From Moniliophthora roreri (Eukaryota > Basidiomycota > Agaricomycetes > Agaricales > Marasmiaceae): a stretch of 64,000 nt of DNA. The position numbers were made by a program, and so were the translations under genes. The first letter of the stretch is position 1; the number at the start of each line of letters is the position of its first letter. Positions 10,785-22,495 of the stretch are shown here, piece after piece. The notes beneath the pieces are model-generated. The model had not been told where the DNA came from. It made no database searches and was given only the letters and a program-made list of their open reading frames with translations. The stretch is from positions 248,001 to 312,000 of the forward strand of contig LATX02000187.1 in assembly GCA_001466705.2 (NCBI GenBank). Direction: 5' to 3'.

Positions 10785-12442
10785 CTAAACACTGCCAAAC
10801 ACCTCGGATCTGCCCTCCGCTACCTCCGGTACCCCTACTACATGTGCCCCCACCAAAAAATGCGCGGCGTCCTCGTCGCGCTCTGACTCTCCCTCTGACT
10901 CGTCCTCTTCTATGTCCTCTATCCTCTCACTCTGGCTCTCCTCATCTTGGTCTTCTTCTGCGCAGTCTTCCTCTTCTCTCTGCTTCTCTATGTCTTTTTG
11001 CTGCTCTGCTAGTTTCGTTCCGTCTCGTGGTATGAAGTGTCGAAGTCGTCTCGCATGTACATCTCCTGCTATGGGTGTGCCTTTTGTAGTTTCGAGGGTG
11101 TATGAATTCACATTGCATTTCGCAACTCGTCTTGGCTCTGACCACTTTGCTAAAAGTTTGCAATCTGCCTTATGCGTGTTCTCTAGTGCGTTACGGTGGA
11201 CTTGCACTAGGTCTCCTTTCTGGAATATCACCTCGCCAGGGTGTTTGGCCAGGACTCGTCGGTCGAATGCTGCCTTCCGTCTTAGTGCGTGTCGAACGGC
11301 ATTGTCATACCCGGTGATATTTTGTTGGGCTACGTAGGCCATGTGTACTGTGGCCTCTCGTGGCGTAAGGGCTGCCGTCGCATTTTCCAGTGGTGTTTCT
11401 GGGGTGTTTACAACACTTCCAAGCAGGAGTTCCTTTGGGGTGAATTTGAACGAGGGTAGGATACGGTTGTTGAGCGCTTCTATGGCTTCCTCCAAGTAGT
11501 CAGGCCATTTCGCTGGGAGCTTGTCGAATTCGTCAATTTTCTTGAGCTCCTCTGAATCCTCACCAAGTTCTGGGGCGCAGAGTTGGGCTATAACGTGCAA
11601 GAGGATGCGGTTGGTGCCTTCGACAAGCCCATTCACCCATGGTGCATAGGCTGGGGTGGTATGATGTTTTATACCTTTGTTCTTGCAGAACTCCGCTACT
11701 TCTTTGTTTTTGAAATGCATGCCATTGTCTGTCATGAAGGTTTCTGGGGTTCTCCAATCAGTGCATATGTGTTCCATACTTGATATAGTTGTCTTTGCAG
11801 TGCCATGCGTTTTGTGTTTGAATCCCCATACATGCTGTGAGCACGTGTCGAGGTATAGGCCAATTGTCTGATAGCCCCCTTTACCTTTTGTCATAGATAG
11901 ATAGTCGCCCACAATGAGTTCAAATGGATGACGACGGGTGATTGGCTGTAACAGTGCATGTAAGTGAGCTGCACCGAAGCTCTTGCAGCGTGCGCAATCT
12001 CTTATGGCTGTAATGATGGACTCGTCTAATCTGGGGCTCCAGAGTCGGTCCAGTAGTGCTATCTTCACCAAATCTCTACCCCAGTGACCATGTTTCGCAT
12101 GTTCTTCTTTCGCTAAGACCACTGCCTCTTCTCTTGTTACACACTCTACCCGCGACCGTGCTCGAGACCCATTCCATGAAACTAACCGCCACAGCTTCTT
12201 GTCCTCTATCATATATTCAGAGGCTCTGTGTCATGCCNTAATCTGGGGCTCCAGAGTCGGTCCAGTAGCGCTATCTTCACCAAATCTCTACCCCAGTGAC
12301 CATGTTTCGCATGTTCTTCTTTCGCTAAGACCACTGCCTCTTCTCTTGTTACACACTCTACCCGCGACCGTGCTCGAGACCCATTCCATGAAACTAACCG
12401 CCACAGCTTCTTGTCCTCTATCATATATTCAGAGGCTCTGTG
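10785..12442 (-). pseudogene. Gypsy-1 integrase
   Basis: The 475-codon frame from 12212 starts at an internal Met; the same frame runs back to a TGA at 12443. It has an H2C2 zinc-binding module (HAKHGH ... CARC), then a DDE core with Asp in LIVGDYLSM, Asp in FMTDNGMHF and Glu in VNGLVEGTNR, and a C-terminal GPY-like part (LAKWSEPRRVAKCN). It ends in an acidic tail with no chromodomain. A copy of 12239-12449 is repeated before the N at 12238, so the upstream edge is affected by the assembly. Confidence 0.85.
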
Positions 12443-12449
12443 TCATGCT
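12027..12449. repeat. 211-bp contig-end duplication flanking the N at 12238
   Basis: 12027-12237 and 12239-12449 match almost base for base (for example agtagtgc versus agtagcgc). They are separated by a single N. This is what unmerged overlapping contig ends look like, rather than a biological tandem repeat. Confidence 0.8.
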
Positions 12450-13246
12450 CGCTTCTTTTCTTTGACCGTTCCGTCAACTTGGAGGCCTTCTAGCGCCGCT
12501 ATGACCTCTAGAAACATGGGCTCCTTTTTGAAACACTCTTTCAGCGTTATGTATGGCGTAGATTCCATTGCTACCTGGAAGAGGTCATTTACGAGTCCTT
12601 TTTCGCTCTCCCAATCCTCGCTAACTGTCCATTCGCTTCCATCGCCCTCTTTTGTGTCACTTTGTCCATCCCATGTCCGGCTTAATCCATCTGCTACTAC
12701 ATTCAGCTTTCCTGGGACATGCCGGACGTCGACAATTTGATGCGTGAGTATTCCATCTCTCCATCTCGCATGTGCTGCATTCAGCTTGTCGTTTAGAAGT
12801 ACATCTCGGAGAGCTTGACAGTCAGTCTCAATCTCAACTGGGAAACCCCAAATTGTGTCTGAGAACTTGTCTAATGCAAATTTGAGGGCTGTGAACTCGA
12901 GTAAGAATGGTTGGTATTTTTTCTCTGACCGTGATGTTCACTTAGAAGCATATGCAATTGGGTGGATCTTTGTAACACTTTGGCCATTTGGAAGCATTGT
13001 TGTGAAGTGCTGGGCTAGCACTCCTGCAAATCCCTCTTTACAACCGTCAGTGGTTATGATAAAGTGTGAACCATCCCACCGTGGCGATCGCAGTACAGGT
13101 TCTGACATTAACGCTCGTTTGAGGGCAATGAATGATTTTGTGTGTTCCATTTTCCAGCAAGTGTCGTCAAGTTTGAAATTTCTATGGGCGCTCCTCCATT
13201 CTGTACGACTGCAGCTGGGCTTGAGAGGGACTTGTTTGAGAAGATT
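12446..13246 (-). pseudogene. Gypsy-1 RNase H
   Basis: The minus strand reads FIITTDGCKEGFAGVLAQ (catalytic Asp in TTDG), then after a TGA at 12938 continues in the same frame with QPFLLEFTALKFALDKF, EIETDCQALRD and DVRHVPGKLNVVADGLSR, the standard Ty3/Gypsy RNase H landmarks. The TGA sits where ASKRTS-type sequence is expected, so CGA to TGA is likely. A further TGA at 12443 separates it from integrase. Confidence 0.8.
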
Positions 13247-14674
13247 TCATAACAGGCCTTCTATCCATGCATATCCTTTGATTAGATTGCAGAAGTGACC
13301 AGTGATTCCTAAGAAGGACGATAGATTGAGCGCATTCTCTGGTTGCTCCCAGTTAACGATTGCTGTGAGCTTTGCAGGGTCAGTGGTGACCCCATTTGGA
13401 CCAACTTTTCCTCCTGCAAAGATTCCTTCTGTAACGAAGAACTCAGATTTGCTGGCAGAAAGGGATAGGTTTCGCTCTCTAACCCACTTGAATATCTTCT
13501 CTAATTTCTCTATTCCTTCTTCAAACTCGTCCATGCCTGATCCTCCGTCATCAACAAACAGCTCTAGTGTTCCATCTGCAATGAAGTCATGTAGATGGGT
13601 TGCGGTCATATGTGCGAATGTTGATGGTGCGCCTGTTAGCCCAAATGGCATTTTGGCACATTGGAAATATCCTTTTCCTTCGACATAGAATGCGGTGTAT
13701 GGTCTGGATTCGGGGTCAATGTCTACGGCATAGAACCCTGAGGCAAAGTCTATGAGGTTGAGCCAACGGTGGCCACTGAGGGCCTGCTGTTTTGCCCTAA
13801 TGTCGCCTTGTGGCATCGGCGCAATTTCTGTTACTCGGTTGACCTCGGCGAAGTTTTGGCATATTCGCCACTTCTGCTTTGGCGTCGGCTTTTCGGATGT
13901 GTGTTCACTAGTTGTTACCTCATTTCGCTCGGGAAGTCCTTCAAACGCCGGATTCAGTCCTGCTGCTATGCACTGATCATTGACTCAATGCTTGAGTTCC
14001 TCAATTGTGAGTCCACCGTGCTCATGTGCTTTCTTCGCCATTGTGAGAGGTGATACGCACTTCACCTCGCTAGGATTGCACTGTTCTAGAACACCTGCTG
14101 CTACGAGTTCGTCGATCTTTTCGTGGAGGTATGCCCGCTGTGCTGGCGTTAACGGTTTTTGTCGTACTTTTTTGCTGAAGGTAGCGTTGTCTGGAATATT
14201 GAGCTTATGGACCGCTCCAGGAACATGGCGAACCTCTCCAACCGAGAGTGCGAAGCAGTCTGCGTAGGTGGTGATGAGGTTTGTGACTCGCTGCTTTTGA
14301 ACTGGTGTTAGGTCATTGCTAATCTTGATTTGTTTCAAGAGCTCCTGTATCCGTTCCCTTCGGAATGCACCTTCTGGCCCGTCATTACGAGTGAAAATGT
14401 TCGGTTTTCCATCTGTATCCATCCCTTCCGGTATGAGATCATGACTCGGGTTTGTCTGATCTATCTCCACTGAGCTGTCAAGGACGCACACAGGAACAGT
14501 TTCTGGTGTTTCGTTGTCAGTTCTATGAGATGGTTCTGGTTGCGGATTTGAACATGAAACTCCCCTCGAGGGGGGTGCGTTACTTCCCCCCACTAAGTTT
14601 GCACGCATTTGGTTTCTCTTTTTTCTGCGGGTCTCGTCTTCATCCTCTACTTCTTCTATCATCACTTTCTGCAT
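13247..14674 (-). pseudogene. Gypsy-1 reverse transcriptase with N-terminal linker
   Basis: The 14674-13985 segment carries the RT lead-in (ALSVGEVRHVPGAVHKL, AYLHEKIDELVAAGVLEQC, VKCVSPLTMAKK). After a TGA at 13985 the same frame continues with KWRICQNFAEVNR, LNLIDFASGFYAV, CAKMPFGLTGAPSTF and the active-site LFVDDGG, then SLSASKSEFF and LSSFLGITGHF. It ends at a TGA at 13247. Both stops fit CGA to TGA. Apart from the stops the RT looks complete. Confidence 0.85.
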
Positions 14675-14809
14675 TTTTGTTTGGGTTCTCTTTGGGTCTG
14701 CATTGGGTATCGTGTGAGTTTGTGTGTTTATCTCAGTAAATTCCTTGTTGAGGACTCCCCTGGAGGGGGGCGCGCTACTTCCCCCCAGTGAGTTTCTGTG
14801 CTTGTCTGA

Positions 14810-15592
14810 CTAGACCTGTTTTTCTGCTTGTTTTTCCCTTTCCTGTACTCGTTCCTCTCTGCCACTCTCTATCTCTGCTTCTCCTGTGTTATTTTCCATA
14901 TGGTTGTGTCTATTTTGTGTTATATGGTCTGGAATGGTTTTGGTGGGTATTTGGTCTTTACTTGTGCATGAGGTGTGAAAGACTTCCCTGCTCGGCGGGG
15001 TATCTGCTGCCACAGTCTCCCCGCCAGTATCATGCTTTGTCTTTTTATGCCAGTTTTCGTTCCGTATCTCTAACACGCTCGCTCCATTAGGGACTGATAT
15101 TACATCGTTCCCATAGTCGTGAATTGCCTCAAAGAGCTCTAGTAGCGGTTTTCCAAATAGGAATTTCCATCCTCCTCCACTGTTGAACACCTCTGCCTCT
15201 GTCTCTACTCTTACTCCCCCTCTTAGTTGAACGCAACCTTTCCACTTTGCGATTCCTGGTACTATTCTTCCGTCGGCCATGCGGAACCGCTTTTGGGAGG
15301 GCGACCAGCCTTTAACCCGGTCCCTGATATGCTCGTACACTTTTACGTTGATTGCGGCGGTCATCGCGCCGTCGTCTATGTTTGCTTGTACGTCATAAAT
15401 ATGCCCTTCTGCATCAGCGAGCTGTACCGTGGTGAGAAATGGAACTGATTTTCGGCTTCTGTCAGACTGCATGGGATAAACGTCGAAAACATCGAGTTCA
15501 TGATTGATGTATGTACATGCGAGTCCATCAGAATTGACTAGGGTCGTACGGTTGCTATTTATGCCAACTCTTCCCCGTTTCCCTGGTACCAT
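14810..15592 (-). pseudogene. Gypsy-1 aspartic protease region
   Basis: This frame overlaps the end of gag and is offset by -1 from it. The retropepsin-like segment has VQANIDDGAMTAAINVKVYE, where DDGA stands in the DTGA active-site position, a variant I associate with fungal Gypsy elements. FLFGKPLLELF lies at the expected distance. A Lys/Glu-rich linker follows to a TAG at 14810, after which the frame continues into the RT lead-in. The TAG could derive from CAG. Confidence 0.75.
15577..15583 (-). promoter_or_regulatory. Candidate -1 ribosomal frameshift site GGGAAAC between gag and protease
   Basis: On the minus strand the gag frame reads CAG GGA AAC, giving the heptamer G GGA AAC in X XXY YYZ register, 16 nt before the gag TAA. 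Slipping back one base gives GGG AAA in exactly the protease frame (VPGKRGRVG). This heptamer is a known class of -1 slippery sequence. No convincing downstream pseudoknot was found by eye; only a weak GTTG/CAAC stem is visible. Confidence 0.55.
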
Positions 15593-16084
15593 TGAACATA
15601 CTCGTTACCGAGGAGGCTTGATAGATCCTCCCCAGTTTGGCTGACAATCAACATCGGTGTGACGTTCTGAATCTGGTTTCGGTTGTTAGGCCCTCTTAAC
15701 CCTTCCCAACACACTCTACGCCATTCCTTCTCGTTTGGTGGTACTTTGAGTGAGTTCGGTGGGCAATCCCTCAACGCATGGCCACCTTTTCCGCACTTCC
15801 AACACTCCCTTGAGCAGACTGGCTGCGTGCCCGGTCAAAGCAGGAATGGTGTTGCATATGTGACTTCGGCGTTTACTCCGTGCTGTTCTCCCCATTCCTT
15901 GACCTGCTGGACGTAAGCTCTGTGACCTTCAGGTGTGTCTGGGTGATGCTGCAAGGTTGTGACGTTTTGTTGGAGTGTTTGTCGTTGTTCTTTAGTGAGC
16001 TGGACTGGTGCTCTCGGAGATTGGTTATTGGCAAAGAGATGTGTGCCCGTGGGTGGGGTTGTGCCAAAGACTACCCTTGGGTTT

Positions 16085-18031
16085 GCTGGGGACTGGATTT
16101 GGGCATTCTGCATGGCGTTGGTGATGCCACGTGTAGGAGTGTCCGAGAACGAGCGCTGGTTGCTTGGCGGGGCGGAGTGAACCCGTTGCTGGCTGGCTAC
16201 ATCTGCCATGATCTGAGCACGTAGCTGTTGTTCTCGCTCCTTCTTCTCCTTTTCCTTCGTCAGGCTCTCCCGAATGTGTGATTTCGAGATGCCTTCGATC
16301 ACCTTCGTGAAGTCGGTCCAGTTCTCGTAATCCTCTGAGAGCTTCTCTCGGATGATATATGGGAGTTTCTTTCGGACTGCGATGATGTTCGACGAGGTGC
16401 TTTTGATCTTTGCTCTCTTCACTCTGAGGAGTAAGTTTTGCGTGAACTCGACATGTTTGTCCCCAGTTTGTGCTAGATTCTCCATCGTTAATACCATATC
16501 CAGCAGCTCTTGCTCTACGTCTGCCCTTGTCATCTTCGGTTTCTTCTTTCCTCCGAACCTCTCCAGGAATGCCGCCTTGAACTCTTCCCAACCCCCTTTT
16601 TTCTCCTCATCCGTCAACTCTTCCAAATACCACTCTTCCGCCGGACTATCCGACATGAGTAACGCCTCTACCATTGCTACTCTCTTGTTCTCCGGTATCT
16701 TGGCCAGATCCATTCCTAACTTCACGTTCTTCAACCAATCTTTTATGCTGATCTTCTTGTCAAGTTCTCCACTGAACTTTTCTATCTTGGTGAAGTCCAC
16801 GGCCATGCTGGGCTCCTCCTCTTCCTGCTCTTTTGAAGCTGTGGTTTCGGGCGTCGGTTTTGAGGGTTTTCGCATGCGAGCTTGTTGCGTTTCAGTAGAC
16901 CACGATGCTGGGCGTAGAGTAAATGATTCTGGTGCAGAGCAAGATCTTCGAGAACGCGTTCGATCTGCTTGTGCTGGTGATGGGTGTGGGACAGGGGACT
17001 GACGGCTTGTTGGGCTCGATGATAATGATGATTCACTACTGAGTGGGCTTTCTAGTCNGCTGGGGACTGGATTTGGGCATTCTGCATGGCGTTGGTGATG
17101 CCACATGTAGGAGTGTCCGAGAACGAGCGCTGGTTGCTTGGCGGGGCGGAGTGAACCCGTTGCTGGCTGGCTACATCTGCCATGATCTGAGCACGTAGCT
17201 GTTGTTCTCGCTCCTTCTTCTCCTTTTCCTTCGTCAGGCTCTCCCGAATGTGTGATTTCGAGATGCCTTCGATCGCCTTCGTGAAGTCGGTCCAGTTCTC
17301 GTAATCCTCTGAGAGCTTCTCTCGGATGATATATGGGAGTTTCTTTCGGACTGCGATGATGTTCGACGAGGTGCTTTCGATCTTTGCTCTCTTCGCTCTG
17401 AGGAGTAAGTTTTGCGCGAACTCGACATGTTTGTCCCCAGTTTGTGCTAGATCCTCCATCGTTAATACCATATCCAGCAGCTCTTGCTCTACGTCTGCCC
17501 TTGTCATCTTCGGTTTCTTCTTTCCTCCGAACCTCTCCAGGAATGCCGCCTTGAACTCTTCCCAACCCCCTTTTTTCTCCTCATCCGTCAACTCTTCCAA
17601 ATACCACTCTTCCGCCGGACTATCCGACATGAGTAACGCCTCTACCATTGCTACTCTCTTGTTCTCCGGTATCTTGGCCAGATCCATTCCTAACTTCACG
17701 TTCTTCAACCAATCTTTTACGCTGATCTTCTCGTCAAGTTCTCCACTGAACTTTTCTATCTTGGTGAAGTCCACGGCCATGCTGGGCTCCTCCTCTTCCT
17801 GCTCTTTTGAAGCTGTGGTTTCGGGCGTCGGTTTTGAGGGTTTTCGCATGCGAGCTTGTTGCGTTTCAGTAGACCACGATGCTGGGCGTAGAGTAAATGA
17901 TTCTGGTGCAGAGAAAGATCTTCGAGAACGCGTTCGATCTGCTTGTGCTGGTGATGGGTGTGGGACAGGGGACTGACGGCTTGTTGGGCTCGATGATAAT
18001 GATGATTCACTACTGAGTGGGCTTTCTAGTC
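16085..18031. repeat. 973-bp contig-end duplication flanking the N at 17058
   Basis: 16085-17057 and 17059-18031 have the same length and align without visible gaps. They differ by scattered single-base transitions (ccacgtgtagg versus ccacatgtagg, cttttgatc versus ctttcgatc). Both encode the same gag segment. This fits two haplotype versions or two near-identical elements joined end to end. Confidence 0.8.
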
Positions 18032-18077
18032 GTGGCCACTCGTAGGATTGGTCTGGATCGGGGTGTATGGAAGCCAA

Positions 18078-19208
18078 TCAATGACATGCTGGGGCACAAG
18101 TGCCCTGGAGGCTCTTGGTTTTGTTCTTGGGTACTATTTCACAGTACTGTGCATGGCCATATACTGACCAAAGATTGACCTGGAGGCAGTGAGACTTGGA
18201 TACCTGGAGCAGTCTATGTGTTTGCTTGAAGAGCAAAGTATGGAGCCTGCTGCTCAGGAGTAGCATCCCATGGACATTGAGAAACATTTGGAAGACTGGT
18301 TGGTACTTCCCTGGGTGTGTCATTGCTATTGAAGTGGGTATTATCATATCTGGCATTACAATACCATGGGGGAAGTCTCCAATTCTCCTGTATGTAGCAA
18401 GAACCTGCCAGTATGTTGGTGGAGTGTCTTCAAAGACTGTTCACCAATGCTACTATGGACTGGATTTGGTAAATGACACCATATTCTCTGTGCTGGGATG
18501 CTTGAGCCAATAGCTGTCTAGCTTCTTCAATTGACTCAATGAGGTCCATCATACAGAAGGCTGTGTTTGGCATAGCTATGTCATTGAACATATTGCATTG
18601 CCAATAGTTGTGAGTGAAGTCACTCAACATGTGTTCATCTGGAACCGGTAGGTTATGAGGGTTTTAATGTCCTGTAGGTTTTTAGAGTTTAGCTTGCTTT
18701 CACTTTTTAGACTCCTCTTCCAATCTGTCATCTTTGTTGGAGAATGCTTCATTGCCATACTTGTCAGTAGTGGTTGTTCTGGTGGATTGACCTGTTGTAG
18801 CAGAGTTGGGGATTAGGTGTAGAGGACATGGTGTTAGATGGTGAAGTGGGTGAGATGCTAGAAGGTGAGTGTGTTTGAGATAAGGGTGCATGTCAAGAAA
18901 CAGATAGTGATCAATTGATAGAGCTGTCTCTTGACATGTTGGCGAATAGGGATGGCCAGTTTGGTGTAATGGTTTGGTGGTTACCTTGATGATGACTCCT
19001 ATCAAGTTGATCTTCAAGGGAATTGATGTGTGGAATCCATCCATCAATCCTGGTATTAGCTTGATCCCTTTTGCATGTAAGTCTAGCCACTTGTTCTCAA
19101 AGTATAGCTGTTTCTTGTTGTGCCACTTGAAGTTGTTCAACTTTTTGATTGAGGTGCTGGTTCTCTCATTCCAGTGCCTCCAGCCTAGTCAATTCCATCT
19201 TCATGTGT
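18078..19208 (-). pseudogene. CpG-poor relic with a gag-like coiled coil
   Basis: Reading leftward from an ATG near 19208, the minus strand gives MELTRLEALE, stop, ENQHLNQKVEQLQVAQQET and, after another stop, EQVARLTCKRDQANTR. This coiled-coil-like start resembles a retrotransposon gag. The two stops stand where Arg would fit the pattern (CGA to TGA). Downstream readings (ASHPLHHLTPCPLHLIPN, SIEEARQLLAQASQHREYG) are broken. It ends where CpG-rich Gypsy-1 begins. Family assignment is uncertain. Confidence 0.4.
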
Positions 19209-19699
19209 TGTTCCATTTTCCCTCTCTGCCCTTGTAAATGAACCTCCTTCTATCCTTCCTTCTGTCAGGTGCATCGCATACTTGAAGCATATTTTGCATC
19301 CTTTCCCATGTCACACAATTTTGAATAGTTGATCAAATAGCCATTTCTGACTGCAATCCATGTCAACATCCTCTTCCTCCTGCTGGTTCTCCCCAGTAAA
19401 ACTGCAAGGTGGCTTGTCATTGCAGTTTTGGTCCTGATTTGATGTGGGCACTTTTGGTTGAGTTTGGTTTCAAACTCTGATGCCCTATATATTGTTCTCC
19501 CTGGCTTATTTCCACATTGGCCAGATCATTTTCTCCTTTGGTAAGTCCTGCCACCTTTTCACTCCTGCGAGCTTCAAGTATTCATCTAGTGCCTTTAGTA
19601 ATTTGACATCAGCATATGGCTGCCATGTCTTGTCTCCAAGCACCCAATGTATCCCAAAGTATTATTTTCCCATTATGTCATTCATGACCTTCAATGGCT

Positions 19700-22160
19700 T
19701 CTACAAATTCTTCAGCATCACCTGGCTGGCCAAAATCATATGGTTCAGGTCAAGAGTGGTTTGGAAATAAGGTAGAATTATTCTCTTCATATGGGTACAA
19801 TAGACTGATATGGAACACTGGATGTATTCCTCATTTTGCTAGGTCTTTGGGGAGTTTGAGTTGGTAATTGGATGTCTTTGGAAATATTTTCACAATCAAA
19901 TATGGGCCCACAAACTTGGAACATAGCTTTGCAGCACAGTCCTTAGGTAAGTTCAAGTTTTTTGTTGACAGATACACTTTCTGTCCTTCTTTCAATTTAC
20001 ATTCTTCTCTTCAATTCTGATTGGCATAGTGTGCCTGAAATACTTGTGCTTCTATGATGCTATTGTGTGCATCATATAGATTCTGCATAGCTTTGACAGC
20101 ATATGCTCTTACTCCTGGCAGTACACTTGAGTCATATCAGACTTCTCTCATCATAGTGGGTAAATAACTATAGTTGAGTTTGAAGGGTGTGAATCCTGTT
20201 GTGGCACTGATACTTGAATTGATAGCAAACTCTACTATTGGTAATTTCTCCAACCAGTTCCTTTAGTCTGGTTTGATAGTGGTTTATAGGATTTGTGTCG
20301 CATTTTAAATTGAATGTTCAGACATTCAGTCAGTTTGAGGGTGAAACACAGTAGACATAGGTAATTTGGTCCCTAAGAGATGATGGAGTTCAGTCCAGAA
20401 GGCATTGAATTTGGAGTCCCAATCTGGGACTATTGACACTGGTAACCCATGTAGTCATACAACTTCCTTGAAGTATTATAGTGCCAAATCAGAAGTGGTG
20501 TTTGTAGTATGAATTGGTAACTAAATGCACCATAGATGTGAGTCAGTATACAATTAGCCAGAGGTAATTGAACTTCTTGACTTTGAGAAATGGTCCAATG
20601 AAGTCCATTCCTATTGATTCCCATGGTCAAGTAGGTATTGGTAATGAGTATAGTCGTCCTCTCAGCATTTGATGTTCAGTCTTAGCCTGAATACATGGTT
20701 CACATGATCAACAAAATTGTTCTATCATGCTGTGTATTTTGGGCCATCAATAATATCAATGAATGTACTCTGCAGTTCTTTGGAGTCCATAATGACCTAC
20801 AACTTCATGTCCTTGTTCTAGAATGACACCTCGAAGAGATCAATAACCTTTAGGTGATTGGGGAATACAAAGCACTTGTTCTCTGGCAGGATTCTTTGCC
20901 CAAATTAGATTATCCTTTGTACATCATGATAATTACAAGGGATATGCCAGTTCCAAATGATAGCAAGCTTGTCAGTGTCAGTGTGGAGTCCATCATTGTC
21001 AATAAGACGTCCTAAACAGTCCATGAGTTTAGAGTAGAGATCACATTTGGTCACCTTGAGGAAGAGCTTGGCCTTGCAAATGTGAAGTAATGTGAGAAAA
21101 ATATGCATTTTGTGTTCTCAGTCTCCTTGCTGCATAACCATGCTAACAAAGGTACCCTGAACTGTGACAAATGCTGTCTTGTTCACATCTTCTGGTGCAA
21201 CTTGGATTTATTCATATGCATTTGACAAATCCAGTTTAGATCTGTACTTTTTGCTAGCTATATGCATCCATATCATGTCTTGATCAGGCATAGGCATACA
21301 GTCCTTTACTGTGTTGTCATTTCATTGATGGCAGTCCAACACTGTTCTTAGTATTCCATCTTTCTTCCAAACACATAGCATAGAGACACCCTGTTCTATC
21401 ACTTGGGGTACCCACCATTGGGCTCACATGTACTGGTCTATCTTCTCTCAGAGTTGGTCCTGTAATGCATCAGGACAGCAGGAATGGTACGAGGAGTATT
21501 GTTTACTTAGGTCAATTAGTGGAATAGAGTGATTTGTTTCATGGAGGCGTGGCAACTGCTCAGGTACACCACTGAGTATGTCCTTAAACTCCTCCATCTA
21601 TTGCACTTGCAATTAAGGGATATCCTCCTTTGTTAACTCTCTTCCACCATTCATCTCACATACTACCTCTTGGGTGAACTCCAATTGTTCATTGAGTGTC
21701 AGTATATGCCTGTTTGTTTTGTCTCCCCATCCTGTGACCATGTATTCTTCAATATCATTGGCTGCTTGTAATGATTCCTCAAGCTTTTGTGCTTGTTGGG
21801 AATACTGTGGTCTCCAATCAACTTGCATTGTCTTTGGAATTGTACATTCTGGATTGAGATGTACCTTGACCATTCTATCCTTTACATCTATGTGTATGGT
21901 AGGTGAATCCTTTTCATAATTGAATTCTTGCAGCTTTGAGCTCTATGGTGGCTAAGAGGCATGTTTTCCAATAAGAAGAACATTGTATCAGTCTACTAAG
22001 AGGGTAGCTAACATACATCAGTATAGTCTGGTGTTTCAACATGAATCAGAGAGGGTTTCAGGCTAGCAGTGTCTAGAAGATTTGTCCTCTTGAGAATCAT
22101 TGCAGAACATAGCTAAGAGGGCTATATTCAGGTACAAGAGGTACCTTTGTTCTCACTTAG
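19700..22160 (-). pseudogene. Gypsy-2 pol remnants (RT, RNase H, integrase)
   Basis: Recognisable text includes DCLGRLIDNDGLHTDTDK, NWHIPCNYHDVQRI (RT/RNase H junction, about 20905-21050), a pre-RT segment at 21613-21873, and an integrase C-terminus near 19790-19900 that reads like GPYLIVKIFPKTSNYQLKLP and HPVFHISLLYPYEEN. Stops interrupt every frame. No single ORF exceeds about 90 codons here. Confidence 0.65.
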
Positions 22161-22495
22161 AAGAAGTTTAATCTTTGGGCAGTTTCTGGTTGAACCCTAT
22201 ACCAGTTTTGCTTTCAAAGTGACTAATAAAACGCATACTCAAGAAAATATTTACAAAATAAATACTAAAATCTTAATCTGAGAAGCTGTTTTGAAGGCAT
22301 CATCTCTAAGCTACTGAGGAATATGCTGAGAATTATTCTTGATGTTGTGGTAACAGTGAACCATGCTGAACCAACTCACAAAACAAAACTGAGGATCAAG
22401 AACTTATACATACCTTTTTTGGGGTATTTTGGCACCACAGGCCCTGTTTTTTCATAGTAGAAGCATAGGTTCTTGAGCATCTTCACCATATAACA
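22160..22495 (-). repeat. TE fragment, inverted partner of 10375-10690
   Basis: On the minus strand this segment runs gaagatgctcaagaacctatg... to ttcaaccagaaactg and parallels the plus-strand copy at 10375-10690. It lies in the protease-RT interval of Gypsy-2. In both copies a stop-broken reading GEDAxxPMxLL can be followed. Confidence 0.65.

Larger units (their letters stand above)
10785..18077 (-). mobile_element. Gypsy-1: Ty3/Gypsy internal region (gag-PR-RT-RH-IN), minus orientation, with premature stops
   Basis: Order from 18077 leftward is gag, zinc knuckle, protease, RT, RNase H and integrase, the Ty3/Gypsy order. One reading frame continues through most of pol but is cut by stops at 15835, 14810, 13985, 13247, 12938 and 12443. 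Five of these are TGA where CGA (Arg) is the likely ancestor. CpG-rich, unlike its flanks, with sharp composition changes near 10695 and 18080. I could not identify LTRs at either end. N gaps at 12238 and 17058 lie inside, each flanked by near-identical sequence. Confidence 0.85.
15559..18077 (-). pseudogene. Gypsy-1 gag with zinc knuckle
   Basis: It starts with MASIHPDPDQSYEWPR at 18077, then a Ser-rich N-terminus and a retrotransposon gag core (KIEKFSGELDEK, VKDWLKNVKLGMDL, AEEWYLEELTDEEK, WEEFKAAFLERFG). A TGA at 15835 is followed in the same frame by CWKCGKGGHALRDC (C-X2-C-X4-H-X4-C, about 15766-15810) and the stop TAA at 15559. A 973-bp stretch is present twice around the N at 17058, so the gag appears longer than it is. 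Confidence 0.8.

Noticed and set aside
16352..17976. Two 216-codon plus-strand ORFs (16352-17002 and 17326-17976)
   Set aside because: They are antisense to the Gypsy-1 gag and nearly identical only because the gag contig end is present twice.
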